A stretch of DNA of 57,715 bases from Candidatus Elulimicrobium sp. (lineage in GTDB: Bacteria > Omnitrophota > Gorgyraeia > Zapsychrales > Fredricksoniimonadaceae). The position numbers and the translations under genes were made by a program. The notes beneath the pieces are model-generated. The model was not told where the DNA came from and did no database searches. It worked only from the letters and a program-made list of their open reading frames with translations. The stretch spans positions 1 to 57,715 of the forward strand of contig DYOU01000007.1 of assembly GCA_020720365.1 (NCBI GenBank), in the 5' to 3' direction. This document shows positions 44,319-53,447 of this stretch, in pieces; within the stretch, counting starts at the first letter, position 1, and each line of letters opens with the position of its first letter.

Positions 44319-45914
44319 ATGAATGATTCAATGAAGGAAGAAATAGCGCGCCGCCGGACATTCGCGATCATTTCGCACCCGGACGCAGGAAAAACAACAT
44401 TAACCGAAAAGCTTTTGCTTTACGGCGGAGCTTTGGATCTGGCCGGTTCGGTTACGGCGAAAAAGAAACAGAGAGAGACGGCATCCGATTGGATGGAGCT
44501 TGAAAAGAAGCGAGGGATCTCGATATCATCCACAGTTTTACAATTTGATTATGAGGGGTATCGGTTGAACTTATTGGATACTCCGGGACATAAGGATTTT
44601 TCTGAAGACACCTATCGCGTGCTTATGGCGGTGGACGCGGTTGTGATGGTGATTGATGCCGGTAAAGGGATTGAAAGTCAGACACGCAAGCTTTTTGAGA
44701 TCTGCCGTAAACGTGGTATTCCGATCTTTACGTTTATGAATAAACTCGACAGGCCTTCGATGTCGGCGCTGGAGTTGATCGATCAGCTTGAAAAAGTGCT
44801 TAATTTGCATGCTTTCCCCGTTAATTGGCCTTTGGGGAACGGCCCGGATTTCAAAGGCATTTATGACCGGGTGAAGAAAGAAGTGCATCTTTTTGAGAGA
44901 GTCCCCGGCGGGGCTTATCGTGCGCCTGTTTCTGTGCATGATCTTGGAGAGCCCTTTGTGAAGGGGCTTTTGTCCGAGGGTACTTACCGGGAAGTGGTTG
45001 AGGAACTTGAAATGCTTGACGGAGCGCATGGCGGGTTTGATCTAAATGAGGTCATGCAGGGGCGGACGACTCCGGTATTTTTTGGCAGTGCTGCCAATAA
45101 CTTTGGCGTGGAGTTTTTGTTGAATGGATTTCTCGAGCATTCGGCTCCGCCGGCACCAAGAAAAACGAAGAATGGGCTTATCCCGTTAGATCATCCTGAT
45201 TTTTCGGCGTTCATTTTTAAAGTTCAGTCCAATATGAATCCTCAACACAGGGACAGGGTGGTATTTGCCAGGGTCTGTTCAGGACGGTTTGTGCGTGATA
45301 TGAAAGTGTTCCATCATCGGTCAAAGAAGGAAGTGAGGTTATCAGATTCATATAATCTTTTTGGACGTGATCGGGAAGTCATTAATGAAGCATATCCGGG
45401 AGATATTATCGGGTTTGTTACAAAACTGGATTACAGGATCGGGGATACGATCAGCACTGATCCGAGCTTGTTTTTTGAAGAGATCCCTCGTTTTGCCCCG
45501 GAATGTTTTGCGTTTCTTCATAATTCAGCGGCTTCTACCTACAAGCCCTTTAGGAAAGGTTTGGACCATTTATTGGCAGAAGATATCGTTCAATCATTTA
45601 CGATGACCGGTTTCCGGAATAATATTCCACTCTTGGGAGCGGTCGGGCCTTTGCAATTTGAGGTGCTTCAGTATCGTTTAAAAGATGAGTATGGCGGTGA
45701 ATCGCGGCTGGAAACGCAACCGTGGAAACTTTTACGCTGGGTTGCGCCTCCCTTTAATGATGAAGAATTAAAGAATTCATTATCCCAGGAAGCGGCTTTG
45801 GCCAAGGATGATCAGGGACGTACGGTCATTCTTTTTGCCAGTGATTGGTCGCTCAAGTATTATTCAGGGAGGTATCCAGCGATAAAATTGTTGGATTCTC
45901 CTTCGTTTAAGTAG
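44319..45914 (+). CDS. prfC: Peptide chain release factor 3
   Basis: A 531-residue GTPase that removes RF1/RF2 from the ribosome after peptide release. G1 is SHPDAGKTTLTEK, G2 lies in the KKRGISISSTVLQF segment, G3 is DTPGHKDF and G4 is MNKLDR. The RF3-specific C-terminal region with NNIPLLGAVGPLQFEVLQYRLKDEYG completes it. The start ATG has AGGAAA upstream. It shares no clear link with its neighbours and is a housekeeping gene. Confidence 0.97.
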   Translation: MNDSMKEEIARRRTFAIISHPDAGKTTLTEKLLLYGGALDLAGSVTAKKKQRETASDWMELEKKRGISISSTVLQFDYEGYRLNLLDTPGHKDFSEDTYRVLMAVDAVVMVIDAGKGIESQTRKLFEICRKRGIPIFTFMNKLDRPSMSALELIDQLEKVLNLHAFPVNWPLGNGPDFKGIYDRVKKEVHLFERVPGGAYRAPVSVHDLGEPFVKGLLSEGTYREVVEELEMLDGAHGGFDLNEVMQGRTTPVFFGSAANNFGVEFLLNGFLEHSAPPAPRKTKNGLIPLDHPDFSAFIFKVQSNMNPQHRDRVVFARVCSGRFVRDMKVFHHRSKKEVRLSDSYNLFGRDREVINEAYPGDIIGFVTKLDYRIGDTISTDPSLFFEEIPRFAPECFAFLHNSAASTYKPFRKGLDHLLAEDIVQSFTMTGFRNNIPLLGAVGPLQFEVLQYRLKDEYGGESRLETQPWKLLRWVAPPFNDEELKNSLSQEAALAKDDQGRTVILFASDWSLKYYSGRYPAIKLLDSPSFK

Positions 45915-45951
45915 TTGGAATTATGTTTATTGGGAGGTCGTTCTGGTGGAA

Positions 45952-46008
45952 ATTCAGACATTATCAGGGGAAGGATCAAGAATCCTTTCCTTCAGGTTAA
46001 TTCTGAAT
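45952..46008 (+). repeat. Long inverted repeat between prfC and cheV
   Basis: An inner 11-pair stem (AGGGGAAGGAT with ATCCTTTCCTT, two G-T pairs, five-base loop) is nested in an outer ATTCAGA/TCTGAAT pair. No T-run follows. It may end prfC transcription in a factor-dependent way or bind a regulator near the chemosensory promoter. Confidence 0.5.
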
Positions 46009-46027
46009 GAATAATATTCGTAATTTG

Positions 46028-46057
46028 TTGACATATATAGCGTTCCGGGAGTATAGT
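46028..46057 (+). promoter_or_regulatory. Promoter of the chemosensory operon
   Basis: A perfect TTGACA is followed after 18 bases by TATAGT. The predicted start near 46064 leaves about 31 bases with GGCGGG before the ATG of the CheV-like gene. Confidence 0.65.
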
Positions 46058-46094
46058 CACAAACAGTAGTATTATTTTGAAAGGCGGGTATTGA

Positions 46095-47018
46095 ATGAGC
46101 TCTGAGCATCGTTCCAACATTCTTCTTGAAGCTCAAACCAGTGAGCTGGAGATCGTTGAATTCTCTGTAGGGGAAGCGGTGTACGGTATTAATGTGGCCA
46201 AGGTGAAAGAGATCATTAAGGCCAGTTTAACGCTTGTTCAGGTGCCTGATGCTCATCCGTCGATTGCGGGTGCCATTAATTTGCGCGGTGCTATTATTCC
46301 AGTTGTAGACCTGTCCCATCATTTAAAGATAAAAACAATCGCAGACCTTAAAAAGAGCCGGATCATTATTGCCGAGTTTAATCGTATTGTATTGGGATTT
46401 TTAGTGAGCGGTGTGGCCCGAATTCACCGGATCTCTTGGAAATCGGTTGAAGTGCCGTCTCAAATGCTGGTTACAACGGAAGGTTATGCTTCAGGGATTG
46501 TTCGAATTGAAAAGAAAGTTATTTTTCTTCTGGATTTTGAAAAGATTGCATTCCATATTAATCCGAATGTTCATATCCTTTCTCCGAAAGGAGGGGAGTA
46601 TGGCGGGTCTTCTGTTGACCGCGGGTCAAAGCGGATCCTGGTGGTCGATGATTCGGATCTGGTGCGTAAGCTGATCGTGGGGCATTTGAATTCGGCAGGG
46701 TATCAAACGGATACCGCTACAAATGGGGTAGAGGCATTGGATAAACTACAAACCTTCGCCGGACGTTCTGATTTTACGTCGATCGATCAGTTTTATCATT
46801 TGATGGTAACGGATATTGAAATGCCTCAGATGGATGGACTTCATCTGATCAAAAAGGTGAAAGAAGATGTCAAATTGCGAAACTTGCCGTGTATTGCTTT
46901 TTCGTCAATTATGTCGAAAGAAATGATCCGTCAATGTCAGTCTTGTGGAGCTGATGGAGAAATATCCAAGCCTGAGATCGCAGAACTGGTCGGACTTGTG
47001 GATGCGAAGGCGTTATAA
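46095..47018 (+). CDS. cheV: CheV-type coupling protein (CheW + receiver)
   Basis: A 307-residue protein that joins a CheW domain (about 15-160, EFSVGEAVYGINVAKVKEIIKA ... INLRGAIIPVVDLS) to a receiver domain (about 178-300, RILVVDDSDLVRKLIV with VTDIEMPQMDG as the phosphoacceptor site). It couples receptors to CheA and adapts when phosphorylated. It leads an operon of receptor, PilZ and CheW genes. No CheA is present in the window, so the kinase must lie elsewhere. Confidence 0.93.
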   Translation: MSSEHRSNILLEAQTSELEIVEFSVGEAVYGINVAKVKEIIKASLTLVQVPDAHPSIAGAINLRGAIIPVVDLSHHLKIKTIADLKKSRIIIAEFNRIVLGFLVSGVARIHRISWKSVEVPSQMLVTTEGYASGIVRIEKKVIFLLDFEKIAFHINPNVHILSPKGGEYGGSSVDRGSKRILVVDDSDLVRKLIVGHLNSAGYQTDTATNGVEALDKLQTFAGRSDFTSIDQFYHLMVTDIEMPQMDGLHLIKKVKEDVKLRNLPCIAFSSIMSKEMIRQCQSCGADGEISKPEIAELVGLVDAKAL

Positions 47019-47068
47019 ATTTTGCCTCAAATGGATTTTTTTAATAACAGATGAACAGAGGGGGTAGC

Positions 47069-48760
47069 ATGCTGGATAATATTCAAATAGGGGTAAAGCT
47101 TATCGCAGGTTTTTTGTTAGTGGCCTTGATTGCGCTTTGTGTGGGTGTCATCGGTTATTATGGAATGTCCGTTATTTCTAATCAGTTAAAGTTTGTTGGC
47201 ATTGACAAAGTTTCTGACATTGAGGCATTGGGGGATTTGAATGAACAGCAAATGGCAATACGAGTAGGAACATTGAGTGTTTATCAGTATGAATTTAAAG
47301 ACAGCGCTCAGGAAGATTTTCGCAGAATTATCGAGGCTCGTCAGGAGAGTTGGAAGATTGTTGATGATGCCTGGAAGCGGTTGATTGAAGTCCCCAGAGA
47401 CGATCAGAAGGAACGGGATTTGATCCAGCGATTAAAAGGTGAATATGAAGCGTGGCGGGCTGCTTATGTAAGGCTTGACGCGAGTATTCTTGAATTGACA
47501 TCAACCACCGCTGATAATAAAAAGGCTGTTTTTGAGAAATACCGTTTGCAGGTCAAGGAAATGATCCATTTGTCGGAGGCCATGGGGAAGACTTTGGATG
47601 AGGTAACAGTGAATAATGCAGCAGCGACAAAGAATCTGGTTGAAAAAAATCTTGCGGCGATGGTTCGGTTGAAGTTGATTCTTGTGGTTTCCATTATTAT
47701 GGGGCTATTTTTGTCAATTATGTTTGGTTTTTATTTCAGTGGATCTATTACGGGTCCTATGGCTTCGAGCGTGAGGGTGATGGAGTCAATGGCCGGTGGA
47801 GATTTAACGCAGAGGCTGGATATGAATCGTGCGGATGAAATTGGTGTGATGGCAAAAACAATGGATACTTTTTCTGACAAGTTATCCAGTATGATGGGAC
47901 AGATCAGTTTGAATGCGGATCAGCTTTTGGGGGCGACCCATGAAGTATCTTCGAGCTCTCAGCAGATCGCTGACGGGGCTCAACAGCAGTCAGCTTCGTT
48001 TGAAGAGTTGTCTTCTTCAGTACAGGCGAATGCCGAAAATGCCCGGAGTGCGAATGGGATCGCCCAGGACGCGTCCAAGGAAGCTCAGGAAGCGGGTCAG
48101 GCTATGGACAATACAGTAGAGGCTATCAGCGGTATTGAGAAGGGTTCAAAGCAGATGGCAGATGCTGTTGAATTGATCACGGATATCGCGGATCAGACGA
48201 ATCTTTTAGCGTTGAATGCGGCTATTGAAGCGGCGCGTGCCGGTGAGCATGGCAAGGGCTTCGCGGTTGTCGCGGATGAAGTCCGTCAGCTGGCTGAGCG
48301 CAGTTCTACATCGGCTAAAGAGATCCAGAATCTGATCAAGGATAATTTGAGGCAGGTTGAGAATGGTGTCAAGATCTCAAAAGAAGCCGGAGCGAAGACT
48401 AAAAATATTTCTGTCAGTATCAAGAAGATCGCTGAACAGTTGATCGCTGTAGCTAATGCTACTCAGGAGCAGGCCGCGGCCATGGAAGAAAATACATCTA
48501 TTACAGAATCCAACGCGTCTGCCGCTGAACAGCTGGCATCTGCCTCTGAACAGATGACGTCCCAGGCGGAAGGTTTGCGTAACCTTGTAGCGCAGTTCAG
48601 GACCAATTCCTCGGGTGCATCTTTTCATGCGGCTCCGGCGGTTGAAAAACGTACGAGTCATTCGACTCCTGTGAAGAAAACAGCCCCTGTGGTTAAGAAG
48701 AGCGGGAGGCCTATAGAGAGATCGGGTAGTAATAAAGAAGAAGGCTTAAGGATCGGATAA
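47069..48760 (+). CDS. Methyl-accepting chemotaxis protein
   Basis: A transmembrane receptor of about 563 residues. TM1 is near residues 8-30. The periplasmic ligand domain (about 33-195) is four-helix-bundle-like, and TM2 is near 200-225. A HAMP domain and the signalling hairpin follow. The hairpin tip [38 protein letters not shown] is fully conserved. A Lys/Pro/Ser-rich tail ends the protein. The ORF track starts at 47051, but GAGGGGG lies four bases before the ATG at 47069, which opens [15 protein letters not shown]. It follows cheV with a short gap. Confidence 0.95.
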   Translation: MLDNIQIGVKLIAGFLLVALIALCVGVIGYYGMSVISNQLKFVGIDKVSDIEALGDLNEQQMAIRVGTLSVYQYEFKDSAQEDFRRIIEARQESWKIVDDAWKRLIEVPRDDQKERDLIQRLKGEYEAWRAAYVRLDASILELTSTTADNKKAVFEKYRLQVKEMIHLSEAMGKTLDEVTVNNAAATKNLVEKNLAAMVRLKLILVVSIIMGLFLSIMFGFYFSGSITGPMASSVRVMESMAGGDLTQRLDMNRADEIGVMAKTMDTFSDKLSSMMGQISLNADQLLGATHEVSSSSQQIADGAQQQSASFEELSSSVQANAENARSANGIAQDASKEAQEAGQAMDNTVEAISGIEKGSKQMADAVELITDIADQTNLLALNAAIEAARAGEHGKGFAVVADEVRQLAERSSTSAKEIQNLIKDNLRQVENGVKISKEAGAKTKNISVSIKKIAEQLIAVANATQEQAAAMEENTSITESNASAAEQLASASEQMTSQAEGLRNLVAQFRTNSSGASFHAAPAVEKRTSHSTPVKKTAPVVKKSGRPIERSGSNKEEGLRIG

Positions 48761-48779
48761 TCGTATTGAGGGAGGGAGC

Positions 48780-49169
48780 ATGGAACGTCGTCAATACATG
48801 AGGGTAAGCGGGAAGCATCTGGTGCGGCATGAGCAGTTCACTATCCCGAGGGGTACGGAGGTTCGGGAAAACAGGGCCAAAAATATCAGTGCGAACGGAC
48901 TTTTGTTTGAGTCATCCGTAAAATATAATATGGGTGTTATTCTTCGGCTGGAGCTTCTGGTCATGGGGATTAACAAGTTCAAGACAGAATTCTATAAACA
49001 TGAACGGCTTTCTAATACAGAGCCGTTCATTGTTTTAGGGAAAGTGGTCCGTGTAGAAATGGTCTATGAGGGGCTTTATGATATTGGGGTGAGTTTAGTG
49101 GGATTGGATTATTTATTCCAGAAGGCTCTCACAAAATATATTGATCATCAATTAAATCAGAATCCCTGA
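48780..49169 (+). CDS. PilZ-domain protein of the chemosensory operon
   Basis: A 129-residue PilZ domain: MERRQYMRVSG supplies the RxxxR motif (Arg-4 to Arg-8 region) and NISANGLLFES the (D/N)xSxxG motif. Placing it between the receptor and CheW genes suggests that c-di-GMP tunes this array. The gap to the receptor stop is 19 bases and to the next gene ten bases, so it is in the same operon. Confidence 0.85.
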   Translation: MERRQYMRVSGKHLVRHEQFTIPRGTEVRENRAKNISANGLLFESSVKYNMGVILRLELLVMGINKFKTEFYKHERLSNTEPFIVLGKVVRVEMVYEGLYDIGVSLVGLDYLFQKALTKYIDHQLNQNP

Positions 49170-49179
49170 GGGTTGGTTT

Positions 49180-49983
49180 ATGAGTGAGCAAGCGATAGAC
49201 AAGAAAAATGGGCCGGAAGGCAGCTTTGATCGTGTTATTCAGTTGATCAGCGAGTGTGTTGTGATCAAAGCCCAGTTACAGCAGTTCATGAGTGACCTGG
49301 ATGGGGAGAAACAGAAATCACGCGCAGTCACTTTAAAAATGAACGAGATCGTTCAAGGTCTTCAGAATGTCCAGAAGGGTGTGGATATTCAAAAGATTTT
49401 AGGGCTGGTGCTGAAGGATTCGGAGGGTTTATATGAAGTCCTTCATTCAAGTCGTTTAGGACCGGTGATCGTCTCTATGGATGAAGCTGTGGCCCGCTTC
49501 AGTAAGGTAATGGGGGATCTTCAGCATGAGTTGGTGACTATGGATCTTGGGGCATCGGCTATTTCTATTATGCAGGTGCTTTTGGTCAAGATCGATGGTG
49601 AGATCTATGCTATTCCGATCGAGGCGGTGTTGGAGATATTCAAGGTGAAAAAGAATGATATTCATTCTGTAGACGGAAATGACACGGTTTCCTTGCGCGG
49701 GCATGCGTTGGGTGTGGTAAATGTCGGACAGGTTTTAGGAATGCCGAATGCCAAAACGAAAGACCTGGTAGACCGTAAGGTGGTTGTTATTACGGATTCG
49801 GCACAACAAATCGGTGTGATCGTGGATGAATTGTTGGGAGAGGAAAGTGTGGTCTTCAAGGATCTTCCTGTGCAGTTAAGGGGGATGAAAGGGCTTCGCG
49901 GGGCATCTATTTTAGGCGATGGGCGTGTGGGACTTATCATTGATTCGGCCATGCTGATCAGTATGGCTGGCGGCAAGGAGTGA
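49180..49983 (+). CDS. CheW-domain protein with N-terminal helical region
   Basis: A 267-residue protein. The first about 125 residues are helical and unlike a known domain. The C-terminal half (about 128-262) is a CheW domain, with VLLVKIDGEIYAIPIEAVLEIFKVKK and LRGHALGVVNVGQVLGMP. It ends ...DGRVGLIIDSAMLISMAGG, as in the CheA-type regulatory (P5-like) domain. Its length and N-terminal part set it apart from the two short CheW genes that follow. It may be the anchor for the kinase or a degenerate CheA remnant lacking the kinase domain. Confidence 0.8.
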   Translation: MSEQAIDKKNGPEGSFDRVIQLISECVVIKAQLQQFMSDLDGEKQKSRAVTLKMNEIVQGLQNVQKGVDIQKILGLVLKDSEGLYEVLHSSRLGPVIVSMDEAVARFSKVMGDLQHELVTMDLGASAISIMQVLLVKIDGEIYAIPIEAVLEIFKVKKNDIHSVDGNDTVSLRGHALGVVNVGQVLGMPNAKTKDLVDRKVVVITDSAQQIGVIVDELLGEESVVFKDLPVQLRGMKGLRGASILGDGRVGLIIDSAMLISMAGGKE

Positions 49984-49985
49984 CC

Positions 49986-50489
49986 ATGGCGACAGGTATA
50001 TCAGGGGTCTCAAAAGAGAATTCGATCGAGATTGTTCAGTTCGTTTGCTTTAAATTGGCGAATGAGGAATACGGGATCGATATTAACTGTGTGCAGGAAG
50101 TCCTTCGGCCGCAACAGATCACGCCTATGCCGCAAATGCCGGATTTTGTTTTAGGTGTGATGAACATTCGAGGGATCGTTGTGCCGGTATTTGATCTGCG
50201 TAGAAAATTGCATCTGGCGATGAAAGAGCTGGATGATTACAGCCGGATCATCCTGATCCAGTTAAACGGGGTCATGGGCAGTTATCTGGTTGATGAAGTG
50301 CTGGACAACATCAAGCTGGATGGATCCAAGATCGATCCAACGCCGGATGTTAAAATGTCGATCGCCAGGGATTGTGTGCGCGGGCTGGGAATGGTGGATA
50401 AACGTATCATTGTGATCATTGATCATCAGACAGTTGATGCATCTATATTAAAAGATATTCAGGAAAAACTGGTTTCTAAGCGGGGATGA
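49986..50489 (+). CDS. cheW: CheW coupling protein
   Basis: A 167-residue CheW domain protein: VQFVCFKLANEEYGIDINCVQEVL and LGVMNIRGIVVPVFDLRRKL are standard. It bridges receptors and CheA. The ATG at 49986 is preceded by AAGGAG with five bases of spacing and overlaps the end of the previous gene region; the ORF track uses a GTG six bases earlier. Confidence 0.92.
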   Translation: MATGISGVSKENSIEIVQFVCFKLANEEYGIDINCVQEVLRPQQITPMPQMPDFVLGVMNIRGIVVPVFDLRRKLHLAMKELDDYSRIILIQLNGVMGSYLVDEVLDNIKLDGSKIDPTPDVKMSIARDCVRGLGMVDKRIIVIIDHQTVDASILKDIQEKLVSKRG

Positions 50490-50493
50490 ATGT

Positions 50494-50964
50494 ATGGAAG
50501 ATCAGGACAAGTTCTTTCATCTGGTAACATTTGAAATGAACAAGGAAATGTTTGCGATCCCGATCATGAATATTCAGGAGATCATTCGCTGGACGGCCGT
50601 TGTTCCGATCCCGCAGTCTCCGGATTTCGTTGAAGGCGTGATTAATTTACGCAGTAAAGTGATCCCTGTAGTCAGTTTACAGAAGAGGTTTGCTTCCGCT
50701 TCTTTGAAAGGGGCGGTCGATGACAAGACGCGTATTGTGATCGCTGAATTTGGAGAGTTGGTCGTGGGTTTTATTGTGGACAGCGTGCACGAGGTGCTGA
50801 GGATCGATCGAAAGAATTTTGAGCCGACACCGGATATCGCTGTTGTGGCTGACCGCAGATGCGTGAAAGGGATCGTTAAGCAGGACAAAAGCATGATCAT
50901 GGTCCTTGACCTGGAGGGCATGTTCTCCAAGGACGAAGCGGATATCCTCAAAGACGCCCGTTAG
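50494..50964 (+). CDS. cheW: CheW coupling protein, second copy
   Basis: A 156-residue CheW protein: FHLVTFEMNKEMFAIPIMNIQEIIRW and EGVINLRSKVIPVVSLQKRF match the fold. It starts four bases after the previous stop. Its sequence is distinct from the copy before it, so this is an old duplication. A promoter-bearing gap follows, ending the operon. Confidence 0.92.
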   Translation: MEDQDKFFHLVTFEMNKEMFAIPIMNIQEIIRWTAVVPIPQSPDFVEGVINLRSKVIPVVSLQKRFASASLKGAVDDKTRIVIAEFGELVVGFIVDSVHEVLRIDRKNFEPTPDIAVVADRRCVKGIVKQDKSMIMVLDLEGMFSKDEADILKDAR

Positions 50965-50979
50965 CCCTTCAAAATTCTC

Positions 50980-51007
50980 TTGCGCCTCAATAAATAATTG
51001 TTATTAT
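50980..51007 (+). promoter_or_regulatory. Promoter for the YkgJ/PEPCK-like/polyamine gene row
   Basis: TTGCGC and TATTAT are 16 bases apart. GCCTCA (50984-50989) and TGAGGC (51024-51029) form an inverted repeat around the presumed start, which may be an operator. Confidence 0.45.
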
Positions 51008-51035
51008 ACGTACAATTAATGACTGAGGCTTATCC

Positions 51036-51665
51036 ATGTTAAGCTCTATCCAGGGCTTTCTTCAACGTTTGGCGGGATTCCCACTTCAAGGCTCATTGCG
51101 ACATAAAGCCTTTCAGGTGATCTCCATTTATCGTTCTTTGGATCAGGCGTCCGGTCTTTTTAAGGTTCAATCCGGGCTTCATTGCCCGTCTCATTGTGGC
51201 GCGTGTTGTTTTAGTTCAACAGTTGAGTGCAGTGAACTGGAAATGTTGCCGTTGGCTTTTGAACTTGTGCGTTTGTCTCAGGCCGATGAGTGGTACGCTC
51301 GGGCGGGGTTAAACGATAGTGTAGGCCGCTGTGCTTTTTATACATCACAGGACGGTAATGGTCGGTGTCATTTTTATGCCTATCGTCCTTTGGTGTGTCG
51401 CTTATTTGGTTATGCCGGGAATAATGATAAATATGGCCGATTACGTTTGATCACATGCAGGGTGCTAAAAGAAGACTATTCGGATCAGACAGAAGCTGTA
51501 TTGGAAAAGGTTTATAAGGGGGAGTTGATCCCGCCGGTCATGTCTGATCTGGTGATGCGGGTTTCATCGGTGGACCCTTGGATGTCACGGGAGATCCAGC
51601 CGATTAATTTGGCGTTCAGGAAAGCGCTTGAACGGGTGTTGTTAAACAATAAGTTTGTCCGTTAA
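51036..51665 (+). CDS. YkgJ-family cysteine-cluster protein
   Basis: A 209-residue soluble protein. GLHCPSHCGACCF gives the C-x3-C-x2-CC cluster of the YkgJ (zinc- or iron-chelating, Fe-S-like) family, and later cysteines lie in GRCHFYAYRPLVCRLFGY and RLITCRVL. The metal and activity are not known for most members. It heads a row that continues with the PEPCK-like gene 15 bases later, so a shared function is likely. Confidence 0.85.
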   Translation: MLSSIQGFLQRLAGFPLQGSLRHKAFQVISIYRSLDQASGLFKVQSGLHCPSHCGACCFSSTVECSELEMLPLAFELVRLSQADEWYARAGLNDSVGRCAFYTSQDGNGRCHFYAYRPLVCRLFGYAGNNDKYGRLRLITCRVLKEDYSDQTEAVLEKVYKGELIPPVMSDLVMRVSSVDPWMSREIQPINLAFRKALERVLLNNKFVR

Positions 51666-51680
51666 AGGAAATGAGAGTCT

Positions 51681-53432
51681 ATGCCGTCTTACCATATGAT
51701 CGATAATAAAATTATTATTCAGATGCATGAGAATATCTGCGATACAGCAGCCGAGATCCTTGATAGTGATCTTTTTAATGGGATCGTGACCGCCGCTTTT
51801 CAGAAATTGAGCCGGAGGAATTCTATTTTACTGGATGTATTCAGCCGTAGGGATGTTGGCCCGCAAGAGATCCGGGAGTTTATTGAAACATTAAAACTTT
51901 TGATCAAGATGCCGACCGCGCAGGCCCGGCAGGCTTCAGCTTCAGCCGATACTCTATTGAGAAATGTTTCTCATTTTAATGATCTTATTGAATATTTATA
52001 TAATTTCTGGCGCAGTTTTGACCGGTTTATTATTACGGATCAGAAGCAGTGTCAGGACTGTGATAAGAAACCTTATCGCACTTTTAATTTAACGATCGGT
52101 CATTTGACCAATCTGATCCGTGGAATGTACCGGGATATCCAGGAAAATGTTACCGGTCAACATCCGCGCATTTATCGTCAGGTAGCGGCGGGCGGTGAAG
52201 TCGCGACGATCGCTGTCAAGCAATCCGTTCCTCTGCCGCCAGAATATGCCGAGTTGAACAAGATCCCTATGATCCGTCAGATGCTTCTTTATCCTCCGTT
52301 GATCCTTCAGCCGTCAATGAATAAACGGACCGGGCGGATCGAGCCGGTAGGAGAAAGCCCTATCAAAGGTTTAACTTTTCATTCAGCTGACTGGTTATGC
52401 TATCCGGCGAAAGTAGGAGAGCTTGTTATTTTGGTATATTTTCATAATGCTTATGCCGAGTTAGGGCATTCGTTGTGTAATTTGTTTGAGATGGCAAGTG
52501 ATGAAGATCTGAAGCGTCAGCCTGATGGGGTGTATGCTTATGGCGTTCCGCCGGAATCATTAGATCGGTTCAAGAGCGGGCAGGTGTTTTATGATGATCA
52601 GCAGAATAATATTCTTGTTGCGGCGATCCCTTTGAAGTTGGAGTTCGGATATTTTGGTTATGTAAAGAAAATGATCCTGACGTTACATAACGTGATTATG
52701 ATGAAGCGCGGGCGGCTGCCTTTTCATGGGGCGATGGTGCGTTTGATCCTGAAAGGGGATATTGACCGCAATCTTTTATTTATTGGTGATACCGGGGCGG
52801 GAAAATCCGAGACGCTTGAAGCCCTGCGCGGGATCGGGGGAGATGTTATTCAGGATCTCATTATTATTGCCGACGACATGGGGTCTATTCAGTTGGAGAG
52901 TAATGGAGATGTGCTTGGTTATGGAACCGAGATCGGGGCATTCTTGCGCCTGGATGACCTTCAGCCTGGATATGCTCTGGGCCAGATTGATCGTGCGATC
53001 ATTATGAGCGCGAATCAGGTGAATGCCCGGATCATTATCCCTGTGACGACTTTTGAGAATATCATTAAGGGGCAAAAGATCGATTTTGTCTTGTACGCCA
53101 ACAATTATGACGGTATCGACGATGATCATCCGATCCTTGAAAGATTCAAGACTCCGGAGGCGGCTATGGCTGTTTTTCGTGAAGGAACGGCGATGAGCAA
53201 AGGGACCACAACGTCAACGGGGTTGAATCATTCGTATTATGCGAATGTATTCGGACCGGCTCAGTTCAAGGAAATGCATGAACCTTTGGCGAAGAAGTAT
53301 TTCGAAGCTTTTTTTAACAAGAATATTTTCGTAGGGCAGATGCGCAGTCGTTTGGGTCTTGAAGGTTGGGAGCGTAAAGGCCCTGAGGAAGCGGCCAAAG
53401 AACTTTTACGTGTTATTCAGAACAAGGTTTGA
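51681..53432 (+). CDS. Divergent PEPCK-like/HprK-type P-loop protein
   Basis: A 583-residue protein whose C-terminal half carries FIGDTGAGKSETLEAL (about 367-382) and IIIADDMGSI (about 395-404). These P-loop and acidic motifs are like those of PEPCK and HPr kinase. They are followed by YGTEIGAFLRLDDLQPGYALG and a conserved end. The canonical PEPCK motifs ([21 protein letters not shown]) are absent, and a true PEPCK is encoded at 4271. Proteins of this group are often named PEP carboxykinase in databases without proof. Two cysteine pairs (CQDC) occur near residue 126. The first 330 residues match no family I know. Confidence 0.75.
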   Translation: MPSYHMIDNKIIIQMHENICDTAAEILDSDLFNGIVTAAFQKLSRRNSILLDVFSRRDVGPQEIREFIETLKLLIKMPTAQARQASASADTLLRNVSHFNDLIEYLYNFWRSFDRFIITDQKQCQDCDKKPYRTFNLTIGHLTNLIRGMYRDIQENVTGQHPRIYRQVAAGGEVATIAVKQSVPLPPEYAELNKIPMIRQMLLYPPLILQPSMNKRTGRIEPVGESPIKGLTFHSADWLCYPAKVGELVILVYFHNAYAELGHSLCNLFEMASDEDLKRQPDGVYAYGVPPESLDRFKSGQVFYDDQQNNILVAAIPLKLEFGYFGYVKKMILTLHNVIMMKRGRLPFHGAMVRLILKGDIDRNLLFIGDTGAGKSETLEALRGIGGDVIQDLIIIADDMGSIQLESNGDVLGYGTEIGAFLRLDDLQPGYALGQIDRAIIMSANQVNARIIIPVTTFENIIKGQKIDFVLYANNYDGIDDDHPILERFKTPEAAMAVFREGTAMSKGTTTSTGLNHSYYANVFGPAQFKEMHEPLAKKYFEAFFNKNIFVGQMRSRLGLEGWERKGPEEAAKELLRVIQNKV

Positions 53433-53447
53433 TCAAGGAATGATCAT

